A stretch of 64,000 nt of DNA from Halorubrum sp. PV6 (GCF_003990725.2 NZ_CP030065.1:62001-126000); one strand, 5' to 3'; shown: positions 36,512 to 45,539, numbered from the stretch's first letter. Numbers and translations are program-made. Notes: generated by a model from the letters alone, not told the origin.

Positions 36512-36763
36512 CCGGTTGTACACTATCAGGCCACAGGATCTTAATACTGGCGGTGACTCAGTGGGAAATCCAGCGGTGGCGTCGTCGTTGGAAGTGTACG
36601 CTATTGTCCGCTTGACCCCCGCCTAAAGACGGGGGTATGCGCTCGTATCTCTATCATCCACTCGATGTGTACTCAACGGTGTTCGAAGCAATCGAGCAAC
36701 GTATTGAGTCGCTCTGGTGAGTGGTCTTTCCAACCGAACTGACCACCACCAACTGGCAATGAA

Positions 36764-37453
36764 TTACGAGAACTCCGGCCGCTCTACATACGCAATCGGG
36801 TCGCGTGACCCAGCGTTCCGGAACGCCTCTAACCGGAACGCACACGCGTCGCACGTCCCACACGCCGGCTCTTCATCGCGGTAACACGACCACGTCATCT
36901 CGTACGGCACCCCGAGCTCCAACCCGCGCTCCGCGATCTCCGTTTTCGACCACTTGACGAACGGCGCTTTCAACTCGATCTCCGTCTCCGGCTTTGTGCC
37001 GACGTCGATCACGTTCTGAAAGGCGTCGAAAAAGGCCGGACGACAGTCGGGATATCCTGAGAAATCCTCGGAATGTGCGCCGATAAACAGCGCCTCCGAA
37101 TCAGTCGCCTCCGCGTACGACGTCGCCATCGACAACAAATTCGCGTTCCGGAAGGGGACGTACGACGTCGGAATCTCGTCACTCTCCATGTCGGCGTCGG
37201 CCACGTCCATCTCCTCGTCCGTCAAACTCGACGCGCCGATCTGCGAGAGATGTCCCGTCTCGATATGGAGAAAGTCAGCCGCATCAACTTCCTCAGCGAG
37301 CGCTTTCGCACACTCGTACTCCTTGTCTTCGGTGCGCTGCCCGTACGAGGTGTGGAGAAAGTACGGCTCGTACCCCTGCTCGATCGCCTCGTAGACGGCC
37401 GTCGCACTATCCATCCCGCCGGACACCAGAATGACCGCGCTCTCGTTACTCAT
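36764..37453 (-). CDS. queC: 7-cyano-7-deazaguanine (preQ0) synthase
   Basis: The 229-residue enzyme has the PP-loop ATPase motif SGGMDSATAV near its N-terminus and the zinc-binding cysteines in TWSCYRDEEPACGTCDACAF near its C-terminus. It converts 7-carboxy-7-deazaguanine to preQ0, the precursor of archaeosine in archaeal tRNA. It is the last gene of the queD-queE-small ORF-queC operon. A diverged, frameshifted duplicate of its 3' end lies 3 kb away at 33601. Confidence 0.95.
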   Translation of the reverse strand: MSNESAVILVSGGMDSATAVYEAIEQGYEPYFLHTSYGQRTEDKEYECAKALAEEVDAADFLHIETGHLSQIGASSLTDEEMDVADADMESDEIPTSYVPFRNANLLSMATSYAEATDSEALFIGAHSEDFSGYPDCRPAFFDAFQNVIDVGTKPETEIELKAPFVKWSKTEIAERGLELGVPYEMTWSCYRDEEPACGTCDACAFRLEAFRNAGSRDPIAYVERPEFS

Positions 37454-37568
37454 GAATTGTCAGTCTCGTCGAGTCGATTGCTATTCTGTCTACTCCATCA
37501 CGAGCGACATCCGTGTCGCACTCGTGGCACCACACTGCTCCGACCCGGGTGTTGGCTGTCGTACTCAT
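37446..37568 (-). CDS. 40-residue CxxC small protein between queE and queC
   Basis: The ATG at 37568 overlaps the queE stop (ATGA) and the stop at 37446 lies inside the queC start region, so the frame exactly bridges the two genes with coupled ends. It reads MSTTANTRVGAVWCHECDTD then VARDGVDRIAIDSTRLTIHE. The single WCHEC pair could bind metal as a dimer. The tight overlaps argue for real translation; the function is unknown, and a leader role is also possible. Confidence 0.5.
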   Translation of the reverse strand: MSTTANTRVGAVWCHECDTDVARDGVDRIAIDSTRLTIHE

Positions 37569-38341
37569 GTCCCCGGCGCGTCGTTCCATAGGTCCACGTG
37601 CAGTCGCGGCGTGTACCGGTAGCCGTACTCCATCGCCAGTTCGGCGACCTCGCTTCGCGTCCCGTCAAGTTGCTCTCGCGTCATGCCCTCCGGCATCAAC
37701 AACACGTCATCATCGGCGACAGTCGTCGCCGTCGCTTCTCGCACCCGATCAACCAGGTCCGTGATTTCCGAGAGGTCCGTCTCGTCGGTCACGACGAACT
37801 TGAGTTGGGCCTCGTAGTCGTCGACCATCTGGGACAACGCATCCATGTCGATCCGATTCTGTTCGTGTTTCTGTTCCCACTCGCCCTCTCCTTTCGGGTC
37901 ACGCTCCGGTGTCGGCGTGCTGCTCGCCAACTTTGGGCTGATACTTGCCAGATCGATTGGCGCATCCCGATTGATCGTCCCGTTCGTCTCCACCGTCGTG
38001 TGATACCCCTCTGCGGCGAGTCGCTCAAGGAGTTCGACTGACTCCTCGTGGATGAGTGGCTCCCCACCTGTGAGCACGACGTGGCCAGCCTGTTCGTGGG
38101 ACTGCACCTCCTCGACGATCGAATCGACGTCGCGCCACGCCCCGGTCGGCTCCCACGACGTATGGTACGAATCACAGAACCAACACCGCAGGTTACACCC
38201 AGAGGTCCGTACGAAGACGGAGGGGACGCCTGCAAGCGTTCCCTCTCCCTGTAACGAGTAGAACACCTCGTTGATAGGAAGCCCCTCACCAGTCGCGTCA
38301 GCGTCCGTTGCGGGTTCCTCGATATCGTGTGCGACCGGCAT
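37565..38341 (-). CDS. queE: 7-carboxy-7-deazaguanine synthase (radical SAM)
   Basis: The start is ATG 38341 (MPVAHDIEEPATDADATGEG), overlapping the queD stop by one base. The 258-residue enzyme carries the radical SAM cluster motif CNLRCWFC in SVFVRTSGCNLRCWFCDSYH and a glycine-rich SAM site (HVVLTGGEPLIH). It rearranges 6-carboxytetrahydropterin to 7-carboxy-7-deazaguanine. EVFYSLQGEGTLAGVPSVFV is the family N-terminal hallmark. Confidence 0.95.
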   Translation of the reverse strand: MPVAHDIEEPATDADATGEGLPINEVFYSLQGEGTLAGVPSVFVRTSGCNLRCWFCDSYHTSWEPTGAWRDVDSIVEEVQSHEQAGHVVLTGGEPLIHEESVELLERLAAEGYHTTVETNGTINRDAPIDLASISPKLASSTPTPERDPKGEGEWEQKHEQNRIDMDALSQMVDDYEAQLKFVVTDETDLSEITDLVDRVREATATTVADDDVLLMPEGMTREQLDGTRSEVAELAMEYGYRYTPRLHVDLWNDAPGT

Positions 38342-38802
38342 CAGTAACTCGCACAGAGTTCGCCGGTTTCGCTCACCGACACCGACACGTCCGAGACGGT
38401 GTCTGGGAACGCATCGAGCATGCGTTGTTCGAGGAGGACGCTCATCACCTCTGCCGTTGGTGGGTGATCGAGGACGACGAGGGCGTCGCCGTCGCCCGAC
38501 GCTTCGAACGCGTCGACGAGCGGGTCGCCCTCTTCGACGAGGAACCGGTGGTCCCACGCGTCGATGACGTCCGTGACGTCGCCTTTATCGACGACCCAGC
38601 CTTCTTCGGTGAGTTCCCCGGTCACTTCGACGGTGATCTCGTAGTTGTGGCCGTGTGGCCGCGAGCACTTCCCATCGTGATGGAGGATTCGATGGCCCGA
38701 GCTAATTCGGATAGGGTTGTCGGCTCCGATTTGGAGTGTTCGTTGGCCTGCCTCAGCGAGATCGATCGGCTTAGAGTCATCTTTCGATATGCTCTGAGAC
38801 AT
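38341..38802 (-). CDS. queD: 6-carboxy-5,6,7,8-tetrahydropterin synthase
   Basis: The start is ATG 38802 (MSQSISKDDSKPIDLAEAGQ). The 153-residue enzyme has zinc histidines in ISSGHRILHHDGKCSRPHGH, with the catalytic cysteine between them, and a DHRFLVEEGDPL segment. It makes the carboxy-tetrahydropterin substrate of QueE. It is first in the operon; upstream 38803-39001 is shared with the divergent nuclease-like gene and holds no other gene. Confidence 0.93.
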   Translation of the reverse strand: MSQSISKDDSKPIDLAEAGQRTLQIGADNPIRISSGHRILHHDGKCSRPHGHNYEITVEVTGELTEEGWVVDKGDVTDVIDAWDHRFLVEEGDPLVDAFEASGDGDALVVLDHPPTAEVMSVLLEQRMLDAFPDTVSDVSVSVSETGELCASY

Positions 38803-39001
38803 ACCTGAAGAATACTTGTGTGAGGGATAAGCATTGAGGTTTGGTCGTCCTGCCGATGCCTCAGGCCGCACGATCGATGGAAGCCATCAGAGAGTGTCGA
38901 CGGTGAATCTAGGACTGATGGCAAATAGATACACTACGCCTCTGACTCTGGTTCTCTGAACCCCCCTCCCATTATGTTCCCCACGAGTGATAGGCAGTGT
39001 A

Positions 39002-40249
39002 ATGGCAGCCTCGCTCGCTGAACCTACGGTGCTTGCTGCGGCGAAAGATACGCTGTACCCGGATATTGAGACGAGCCCCGACCAGTACGCGGTCACGGAA
39101 ACGCAGTTCACGCAATCCACGTGGGGCGGCTGGACCGTCCCCGACACGATTCGTGACCGCCTCGCACCGTACAACACGATCCGACTCCACGCCGGCGAAC
39201 CCGATTTACTCGGTGTCGGCATGCCAGCCACCAACGTGTTGAACGGTGACGCAGCCACGACACCAGTCGCGGTGATCGAGGCGAAAGGCCACAACTCGGA
39301 CCCGGCCGCTGCCGACGTCGCTCGCGGCATCACGCAAGCGCACGCGCACCTCCCTGAAGTCAACCTCGGGTACGTCGCTGCGCCGGAACCCAGCATCACA
39401 GACGCGGCACGCGCACAAGCGAGGAACCTCAACGTCGGCATCATCGCCGTAGAGGACACTAACTCCGCGCGTGTCGTCGAGCCCGCCCGGGTTACGGGGG
39501 CCGGTGAGTTCTCCACGACGATCGACGCGGTGCGACTCCAAGCCACCGCGCACCGACTCACCGACGGGAGCTTCCCAGTGAATCACCCGAAAAACTACCT
39601 CGGATACGCGCTTGCGCTTGCTGCCGACGGTGACACCGAGACCGTGTACGCCGACAACGTCATCAACGCTATTTCTGGAGGGCGGCGCGGCGCTATTCTG
39701 TTGAGCCTCGTCGACGAGCAACCCACCGGCGACTCACTGACGCACCTCGGCGCAGAGGTCGTCCGCTTCGCCCGCGATCGGCATGGGAGCGTCACGGCTG
39801 CGCTCACAAAATTCGATAAGTGGACCGGCCGATCAAAGCGGTTCACGAAACTCGCCCCGAGGTGGGCGCAGCTCGCACGGTCCGTCGCCATCCAATACCA
39901 GCCGACTCGACTCATCATCAGCGCACTCGAACGGCTTCATCAGAACGGGACACGGGACGCGACGCTCGCCGACGTCGCACTCGAAGCCACACGCATCAAC
40001 CAGCCACTCGCTGTTGAGGTGTTTTTCACCCAACATCGACGAGAGGACGTTCTCACCGCAGACGGCGATCTTAACCAGTCCGCCCTCAGTGATCCGACGA
40101 TCTATAAATCCGGGATTCACTTCCAATTCAAATATCAGCTCTACCACGTCGGAATCCTCACCACCGGCGGCACCGACGACAAGAAGACCGTGTTGAGCAA
40201 CACATGGCGGTTAGAGCAAGCGGTTGGTAGCGCATCCGGACCATGGTGA
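39002..40249 (+). CDS. Predicted PD-(D/E)XK-type protein of unknown role
   Basis: The start is ATG 39002 (MAASLAEPTVLAAAKDTLYP). The 415-residue protein contains HAGEPDLLGVG followed about 20 residues later by TPVAVIEAKGHN, spacing and residues (D..ExK) that match PD-(D/E)XK nuclease cores; a further helix (AADVARGITQAHAHLP) and strand (VNLGYVAAPE) follow, as in that fold. The C-terminal half is probably helical and DNA-interacting. It is convergent with the helicase/exonuclease operon. Nuclease activity is inferred from motifs. Confidence 0.6.
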   Translation: MAASLAEPTVLAAAKDTLYPDIETSPDQYAVTETQFTQSTWGGWTVPDTIRDRLAPYNTIRLHAGEPDLLGVGMPATNVLNGDAATTPVAVIEAKGHNSDPAAADVARGITQAHAHLPEVNLGYVAAPEPSITDAARAQARNLNVGIIAVEDTNSARVVEPARVTGAGEFSTTIDAVRLQATAHRLTDGSFPVNHPKNYLGYALALAADGDTETVYADNVINAISGGRRGAILLSLVDEQPTGDSLTHLGAEVVRFARDRHGSVTAALTKFDKWTGRSKRFTKLAPRWAQLARSVAIQYQPTRLIISALERLHQNGTRDATLADVALEATRINQPLAVEVFFTQHRREDVLTADGDLNQSALSDPTIYKSGIHFQFKYQLYHVGILTTGGTDDKKTVLSNTWRLEQAVGSASGPW

Positions 40250-40335
40250 CCCAGGAGAGAGTTTCAACGGAGAACTGTACGCACTCACCGGCTTAGGTCC
40301 GTCTGTGAATGGATTGTTCCGCGTCGAATACCTCG

Positions 40336-42879
40336 CTACCTCTCTGACTGTGTATCGAACGCTGCCAACAAGTCATCAAGAATCATCGTCCCAGTCGCAG
40401 TATCGAGTGGGTCGTTGTTGTTCCCACAGTCTTCGCTCATGACACAGAGCGGGCAGCCCCGGCGACGGCCACACTCACAGTCAGCAATGTGTTCGCGTGT
40501 CCGATCAGCTAGTGTCTCGATGTGCTCGTATATCGCTTTTGAGAAGCCGATCCCACCGTCGATTCCGTCATGAACAAACCATGTTGGTCCTGGGATCGTC
40601 TCGTGTGGGTGCGACGGCGTTGAGAGTCCGCCAATATCGTGGTTATCGATCATCAGCTCCAGCGGCGCGAGTTGGATGATCCCGTGTTCAGCGGCGTGGA
40701 GCCCGCCGGCGTACGTGTACCGCGCTTGCTCCATCGGGACTCGCGGATCATCGCCCGCCCGTTCTGTTGGCTCTAAGAGCGGCTCGTCAAGCGAGTTGAT
40801 CGTCGCCTGTAGATGGTCTTCGGGCAGCGAGACCCACAGGAGTTCGGTCTGTAAATCAAGCGGCGGTGTCTCGGTCGGAAGCGGCCCCTCAATTAGCTCA
40901 CCCGTCTGATAGTCACGGACCATGTAGTTCCCGTAGGTGATCCGCACCGTCCCTGTCCCGAAGTAGACATTATAGTCACCTGCCAGCGACGTGTGGTCTT
41001 TGACTTCGAGATCCTGAACCTGCTTGGTTGACAGCGTCTGCGTGTAGTGCGTGGTAGCTACCTCTTCGACGTGAATTCGCGGGTGGGGCTGGCTGTGGTC
41101 CACCTCGATCACTTCGTACTGTTGACCTGCATGGAGGAACAACGCTCCCTCGTGGTAGTCGCGGTAGGCTCGTTCGGTAGCGACCGGGTCGTGCTCAATT
41201 TCGCCGTTGGTACAGACCACCTCGTAATCGATGCCTGTCGTCCCGTACAATGAGATCCGGCTCTGCGGGCGTCGGTCGCCGGCGTAGGTGACACCGCCAG
41301 CGTCGAGATCCCCCGCTTGTTCAAGTAGCCCGGCGTCTTGCCACATGGCAGTCATTTCCCGGAACCGGTCCTCGCCACCGAGATACGGCGCATCTTCAGC
41401 CGTCAACGGACGTTCAGCGGCTGCCGCTAGCAGGTGGTCCGCGAAGACGCGGTCGTTATCGATGGAGACCACCGCGTCCTCCACGGTGTCGTCATCGAAC
41501 AAGTACCGCGGATTATCGAGAATATAGGCATCCATCGCGTCCTTCCCCCCGACAAGCACTGAGAGTGCGTCGCTCGTCCCGCGGCCCGCACGGCCGATCT
41601 GCTGCCAGAAGGACTGTTTGGTCCCCGGATATGAGTCCGTCACCGTTGCGTCCACCGACCCGATATCAATCCCCAACTCCAACGCATTCGTCGAAATAAC
41701 CGCATCGAGGTCAGCGCTTTTCAACTGGTTTTCGACGGATCGACGCTTCCGCTTCCCAAGGCCCGCGTGGTAAGGTTCGACGTCGATGTACCTATCACGC
41801 GGGTGGTCACGGACGGCCTGAACCGTTTGTTTTGCACCGATTTCGGTCCCTTGACGGGCTGTCGTGAACTGTAGCGTCTGGATCCCGTTGACCGCTAAGT
41901 GCGCCGTCACGGAGGATGCTTCACGCGCACTGGACCGACGTGCCTGTTCGAACCCCTCCATCAGGTCGCCGCTGCCATCATCATACCCTTCGAGCGCCTC
42001 GTCATCAAGCGGCGGCTCCCACAACACGATATCACGATTCCCACGCGGCGACCCATCCTCGCTGACGACGCTGAACTCGGCTCCAGTCAATGTGGAGGCG
42101 TGAGCAGCCGGATTACCGATCGTCGCAGTCGTGATCACGAACTGCGGATCCGCACCGTAGTGGGCGAGTACGCGCCGAAGCCGGCGCAAGATCCACGCAA
42201 CGTGAGTCCCCATGACACCGCCGTACTCGTGGCCCTCGTCAATCACCACGAGCTCAAGATTACTGTAGAAGCGATGCCAGCCGCGATCCTTGTTGTGGCG
42301 CGGTAAGTAGACGTTCAACCCGGCCGGGTTCGTGAGGATGACGTTCGCATTCTCACGAACAGTCCGCTTCCGCTCATCTTTGGTGTCACCATCATACGTC
42401 CCGATGTGAGTATCAAGATCCAACTCACCGCGCAACCGATCGTTCAGCGCTTGTTCTTGGTCGTTTGTGAGCGCTTTCGTCGGGAACAGACAGAGTGCGG
42501 TCGCATCATCGTTAGCGAGGTGATTCCGTGCGATCTGAAGCTGGTAGATCAGCGTCTTTCCCGATGAGGTCGACGTCGTAACAACCACGTTCTCATCGGC
42601 CGCAAGCAGATCCAGTGCCTCGGCCTGATGTGAGTACAGATCATGGCCGAGCGGTGACGCAAGCCGATCCTGAAGTACGTCCTCGGGAGCGACAGTCTCA
42701 GCAGACTGCGCGTCGAGCCGCTCACTATGCCGGATCTGTTCACGCCAGTCCGGGAACGACTCTTTCAGCTCCGACTCAGAGAGAATCTCGCGGTGACTAG
42801 CAGTCCCTCCATCGGGCCGCAGCATCCGCGTGTCGGTTGAGGTCACGTGTTCGGATCGAGGTGAATGGTTATCAGTCAT
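40336..42879 (-). CDS. DUF1998 DEAH-box helicase, MrfA/YprA-like
   Basis: The 847-residue superfamily 2 helicase has TTSTSSGKTLIYQLQ (motif I), VVIDEGHEYGGVMGTH (motif II, DEGH), VITTATIGNPA (motif III) and FWQQIGRAGRGT (motif VI). The C-terminal DUF1998 cysteine cluster ends in CECGRRRGCPLCVMSEDCGN. Bacterial MrfA/YprA has this layout and works with a YprB exonuclease in an excision pathway for mitomycin adducts. Here the helicase ATG lies 2 bp after the exonuclease stop, supporting a joint function. Confidence 0.82.
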   Translation of the reverse strand: MTDNHSPRSEHVTSTDTRMLRPDGGTASHREILSESELKESFPDWREQIRHSERLDAQSAETVAPEDVLQDRLASPLGHDLYSHQAEALDLLAADENVVVTTSTSSGKTLIYQLQIARNHLANDDATALCLFPTKALTNDQEQALNDRLRGELDLDTHIGTYDGDTKDERKRTVRENANVILTNPAGLNVYLPRHNKDRGWHRFYSNLELVVIDEGHEYGGVMGTHVAWILRRLRRVLAHYGADPQFVITTATIGNPAAHASTLTGAEFSVVSEDGSPRGNRDIVLWEPPLDDEALEGYDDGSGDLMEGFEQARRSSAREASSVTAHLAVNGIQTLQFTTARQGTEIGAKQTVQAVRDHPRDRYIDVEPYHAGLGKRKRRSVENQLKSADLDAVISTNALELGIDIGSVDATVTDSYPGTKQSFWQQIGRAGRGTSDALSVLVGGKDAMDAYILDNPRYLFDDDTVEDAVVSIDNDRVFADHLLAAAAERPLTAEDAPYLGGEDRFREMTAMWQDAGLLEQAGDLDAGGVTYAGDRRPQSRISLYGTTGIDYEVVCTNGEIEHDPVATERAYRDYHEGALFLHAGQQYEVIEVDHSQPHPRIHVEEVATTHYTQTLSTKQVQDLEVKDHTSLAGDYNVYFGTGTVRITYGNYMVRDYQTGELIEGPLPTETPPLDLQTELLWVSLPEDHLQATINSLDEPLLEPTERAGDDPRVPMEQARYTYAGGLHAAEHGIIQLAPLELMIDNHDIGGLSTPSHPHETIPGPTWFVHDGIDGGIGFSKAIYEHIETLADRTREHIADCECGRRRGCPLCVMSEDCGNNNDPLDTATGTMILDDLLAAFDTQSER

Positions 42880-42881
42880 GG

Positions 42882-44510
42882 TCAGGAGAAATCGGCGAGC
42901 GAGCCTTGTGAGCTGTTTTCACCGGTCGGCGTCTTCGTTTCCGAGTCCCGTCGCGCAGCTGCTTCGAGATGCTCGTAGATCGTAGCGAGCGCTCGCACGT
43001 CGTCTTCGCAGTACCGTTCCAACCGGTCCCAGTCCGGTTCAACAGCGGTTCCGGCGTTCGCCTCCCCGGCAACCTGGCTTCGATACACCGTGTACAGCTT
43101 GGCAACGGTCTCACCGTCGATCCCGTTCGTCGACGGCTCCCAGCCGAGCGCGTCAGCGACGTGTTCCAGCTTGTTCGTTCGCCCAGGAAGCGCTGCGTTG
43201 CCGCCGTTCTTCTTCGTAGCCCACCACAACGCATCGAACTGATAACGATCGGTCCAAGCCTCCACGAGATCTGGGTGGTGCTGCTGGAGTTGTTCGGTGA
43301 TGACCGGAAAGTCGAATCGGTACCCGTTCCATGCGACAACCGGCCGGCCCGACGCAGCACCGGTGAGCCACGTCATAAACGCCTCTAAGTGTGACCCGTC
43401 ACCGACCGCCTGTTCCCGGAAACTCATGTAGTGCCCATCCTCAGGGCCGCCGTCGAGAACTCCGATCAGCCACGCCGTCGATGGATTCAACCCGTCCGTC
43501 TCAATGTCGATGAACACCGGATCCTGATTCGGTAACGAATCATCACCCGTCGGGAGGACGGTATTCGTGGACTGTGCCTCAGCAGCGGTCTGGATCGTGC
43601 TCGCAGACGTTCGCCCCAACCCAGATAATTCGGTGAGTTGCCGGAGCGGAGTGTCAGCGAGCGCCTCAACGGTAGTGGTGCCAGCATCACGCAGCGTCTC
43701 AAACCGTGTCGGACCGATCTCCGGAACACCGCGCAAGCCGAATTTCTGCGGATCAATCTCGGACACGTCGATCGCTCCGTTCGAGTAGAGCGCAACGAGC
43801 GTTGCCTGTGTCGTATCCGCCGTCGTACCAACACCGAGATCGGCGTTCGACATCCCGACACCAACAAACTGCGCGTCACCATCGTCTCCGTGACTCCGTG
43901 TCGTCGTGAACCCAGCCCGTAGCGCCGTCGAAAGATGAACTGTACGCGCCGTCCACCACTGATCCGGAACCCGGCCGCGATAGCTACTGATCCCGTCAAG
44001 CGTTGCTGACCGGGCATACGGATCCACAGATAACGAAACAGACTGGTCAATCAGACAGATCTGAGAAGTCGTCGCTACATCAGCCGGATCTTCTCCCACT
44101 GAAGACATCCCGACTCTGCTCGCAATCCGCTCTGGGTCGAGCGGCTCCTCACCCATCGGCAACGCTATGACAACACACCGATCCTCGTCTGTAACCGCCA
44201 CGTCCGGCCGCATCCCGGTGCCAACTTCAAGAATATCGAGATCAAACTCCCGACTGAGTGCCGGACCAACGATGCTCGCCTGCGGCTCCGTCGCAACAAG
44301 CACATCAGGATCCAAGCTATCGACTACCGCGGTGATAGTATCGCGGTGAGAGGCGCTCACAGCGGCCCCAGAAAGCGCAAGGACTCGAGTCGGCGATTCA
44401 TCTGGAGGCGGCAACGCCGGCAGTTGTGGACCCGCTCCACCACCGTCAGTATTGAAGCGTGGTGGAGGGGTGGAGTCGGAGTGCCGAGCGGAATCCGGCT
44501 CGTTAGTCAT
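42882..44510 (-). CDS. YprB/MrfB-like RNase H-fold exonuclease with HhH domain
   Basis: The start is taken at ATG 44510 (MTNEPDSARHSDSTPPPRFN). The C-terminal exonuclease begins DPVFIDIETDGLNPSTAWLI, with VVAWNGYRFDFPVITEQLQQ and LERYCEDDVRALATIYEHLE, matching the DEDD-type YprB family. A helix-hairpin-helix pair precedes it (FGLRGVPEIGPTRFETLRDA, LTELSGLGRTSASTIQTAAE), which would bind DNA. The N-terminal 250 residues are unassigned. Bacterial MrfB instead has TPR repeats, so the fusion differs. It probably trims DNA opened by the helicase downstream. Confidence 0.78.
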   Translation of the reverse strand: MTNEPDSARHSDSTPPPRFNTDGGGAGPQLPALPPPDESPTRVLALSGAAVSASHRDTITAVVDSLDPDVLVATEPQASIVGPALSREFDLDILEVGTGMRPDVAVTDEDRCVVIALPMGEEPLDPERIASRVGMSSVGEDPADVATTSQICLIDQSVSLSVDPYARSATLDGISSYRGRVPDQWWTARTVHLSTALRAGFTTTRSHGDDGDAQFVGVGMSNADLGVGTTADTTQATLVALYSNGAIDVSEIDPQKFGLRGVPEIGPTRFETLRDAGTTTVEALADTPLRQLTELSGLGRTSASTIQTAAEAQSTNTVLPTGDDSLPNQDPVFIDIETDGLNPSTAWLIGVLDGGPEDGHYMSFREQAVGDGSHLEAFMTWLTGAASGRPVVAWNGYRFDFPVITEQLQQHHPDLVEAWTDRYQFDALWWATKKNGGNAALPGRTNKLEHVADALGWEPSTNGIDGETVAKLYTVYRSQVAGEANAGTAVEPDWDRLERYCEDDVRALATIYEHLEAAARRDSETKTPTGENSSQGSLADFS

Positions 44511-44581
44511 CTCAACTGATACGTTGACCCGGGAGCATATTAAGCTTCGAAGAGCGACGTGAAAGTGATCAGAAGAAGTCG

Positions 44582-44859
44582 TCACTCAGTGAACTCTGCG
44601 AGCGTCTTCCGCCGCCGATCCTCAGGTTGGACGTTTGTTATCAGGACTTCAGCAACCTCGCCACGATTACTCGCGTCGCTGTTAATCGCTCGCGTCGCAT
44701 CGGCGTACGTCACTGAGAACGCGTCATGCTCCTCATACAACTCTGTGACCGGTGGTGAATTTGAAATGAGAACTGAGACGTTCTGTTCTGTGAGCTCAAC
44801 AGCCGCGTCTCGCAACCGACGCTGATCGTCTCGATCAAATCCATCGGGGTGATACGAAT
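44582..44859 (-). pseudogene. 3' remnant of a D12-type adenine DNA methyltransferase
   Basis: The frame reads SYHPDGFDRDDQRRLRDAAV then ELTEQNVSVLISNSPPVTEL and RAINSDASNRGEVAEVLITN, the C-terminal third of Dam/D12-class methylases, with a normal stop at 44582. It is open up to the end of the cassette at 44860, and the first two thirds of the gene, with the catalytic DPPY, are absent beyond it. So the cassette lies inside or at the edge of a destroyed methylase gene. Confidence 0.68.
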
Positions 44860-45011
44860 GGCTCTTTTGAGATCCTCTTCTTCAGACACACTCACCTTCG
44901 AAACGGCTGTTCGCTGAAAACTGCGTAGTGAGTATATGTTCCTTCCATCATACGAGCGAGATCTGGAATGTATGTAAGAATTAAGTACTATCATACAAAA
45001 GTAATAACAAA

Positions 45012-45539
45012 ATGGCGAAAGGTAAGGTTGACTTTTTCAATGATGAAGGTGGATACGGATTTATTGAAGTCGAGGATACAGATGAGGATATATTCTTTCA
45101 TATGGAGGATGTTGGCGGTCCGGATCTTGAGGAGGGTCAAGAGGTAGAGTTCGAGATCGAAGAGGGTAATGGAGGAATAAAAGCAAAAAGTGTTGTAGCG
45201 TCGGGGTCTCTTCCGGAACCAGAGTCCGGGGACGCTGGCATAGAAGAGATAACCTCAGAAATAATTGAATTCCTTGAAACTCATGCTCCGGATGATAACG
45301 AGACTGTACAAATTAATATAACAGATTCTGAGCTAGAAGGTGAATTCGAAAGGATGGGTGATGTATTGGATATACCTGAAGCAGAGGTCAGAATGCTAAA
45401 AAACCTCATTTTAGAACTAATTGAATCTCGACTTGAGAGCGAACATATTACTATGGATATCGAAATGAAGGAAGCCACTGCAAACGTTATAGCATCTACA
45501 CTCATTCAAGAATACACTCAAACTGGTGATGAAAAATGA
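45012..45539 (+). CDS. Cold-shock-domain protein with unique C-terminal domain
   Basis: MAKGKVDFFNDEGGYGFIEV begins a CspA-like OB fold of about 65 residues with both RNA-binding patterns (GGYGFIEV and DIFFHMED). It is followed by an acidic 110-residue extension, EITSEIIEFLETHAPDDNET then VQINITDSELEGEFERMGD and a helical LKNLILELIESRLESEHI, that I cannot assign. Archaeal cold-shock proteins are normally single-domain, so the fusion is unusual. Codon use is AT-rich, unlike the neighbours. It overlaps the next ATG by 4 bp. Confidence 0.78.
   Translation: MAKGKVDFFNDEGGYGFIEVEDTDEDIFFHMEDVGGPDLEEGQEVEFEIEEGNGGIKAKSVVASGSLPEPESGDAGIEEITSEIIEFLETHAPDDNETVQINITDSELEGEFERMGDVLDIPEAEVRMLKNLILELIESRLESEHITMDIEMKEATANVIASTLIQEYTQTGDEK

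Larger units (their letters stand above)
34808..36645 (-). mobile_element. Complete IS200/IS605 element with tnpA and tnpB
   Basis: The element is 1838 bp, with borders deduced by restoring the split toxin-like gene. The right end (34808-34845) has the hairpin CCTCCTCCCGCGCCTAAAGA..GCGGG; the left end (36611-36645) has GACCCCCGCCTAAAGACGGG. No target duplication is present, as expected for single-strand transposition. Both genes look intact, so the element may still be active. Confidence 0.88.
34436..36720 (+). pseudogene. TumE-like putative toxin split by IS200/IS605 insertion, copy 3
   Basis: The 5' part (34436-34807) reads MSPPPEDSAAGSTGPPDRQT to ISDLDLPS and includes ARVDIRWFTTGDFSIHYVET and HWECRWDRHPNTHNTRLHFH. 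The 3' part (36646-36720) reads YLYHPLDVYSTVFEAIEQRI then ESLW and stop. Joining 34807 to 36646 restores one open frame of 148 codons without loss or gain, which also fixes the insertion point. A truncated product from the 5' part alone would run into the transposon end. The WDRHPN..TRLHFH motif is the strongest DUF6516/TumE resemblance among the three copies. Confidence 0.72.
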
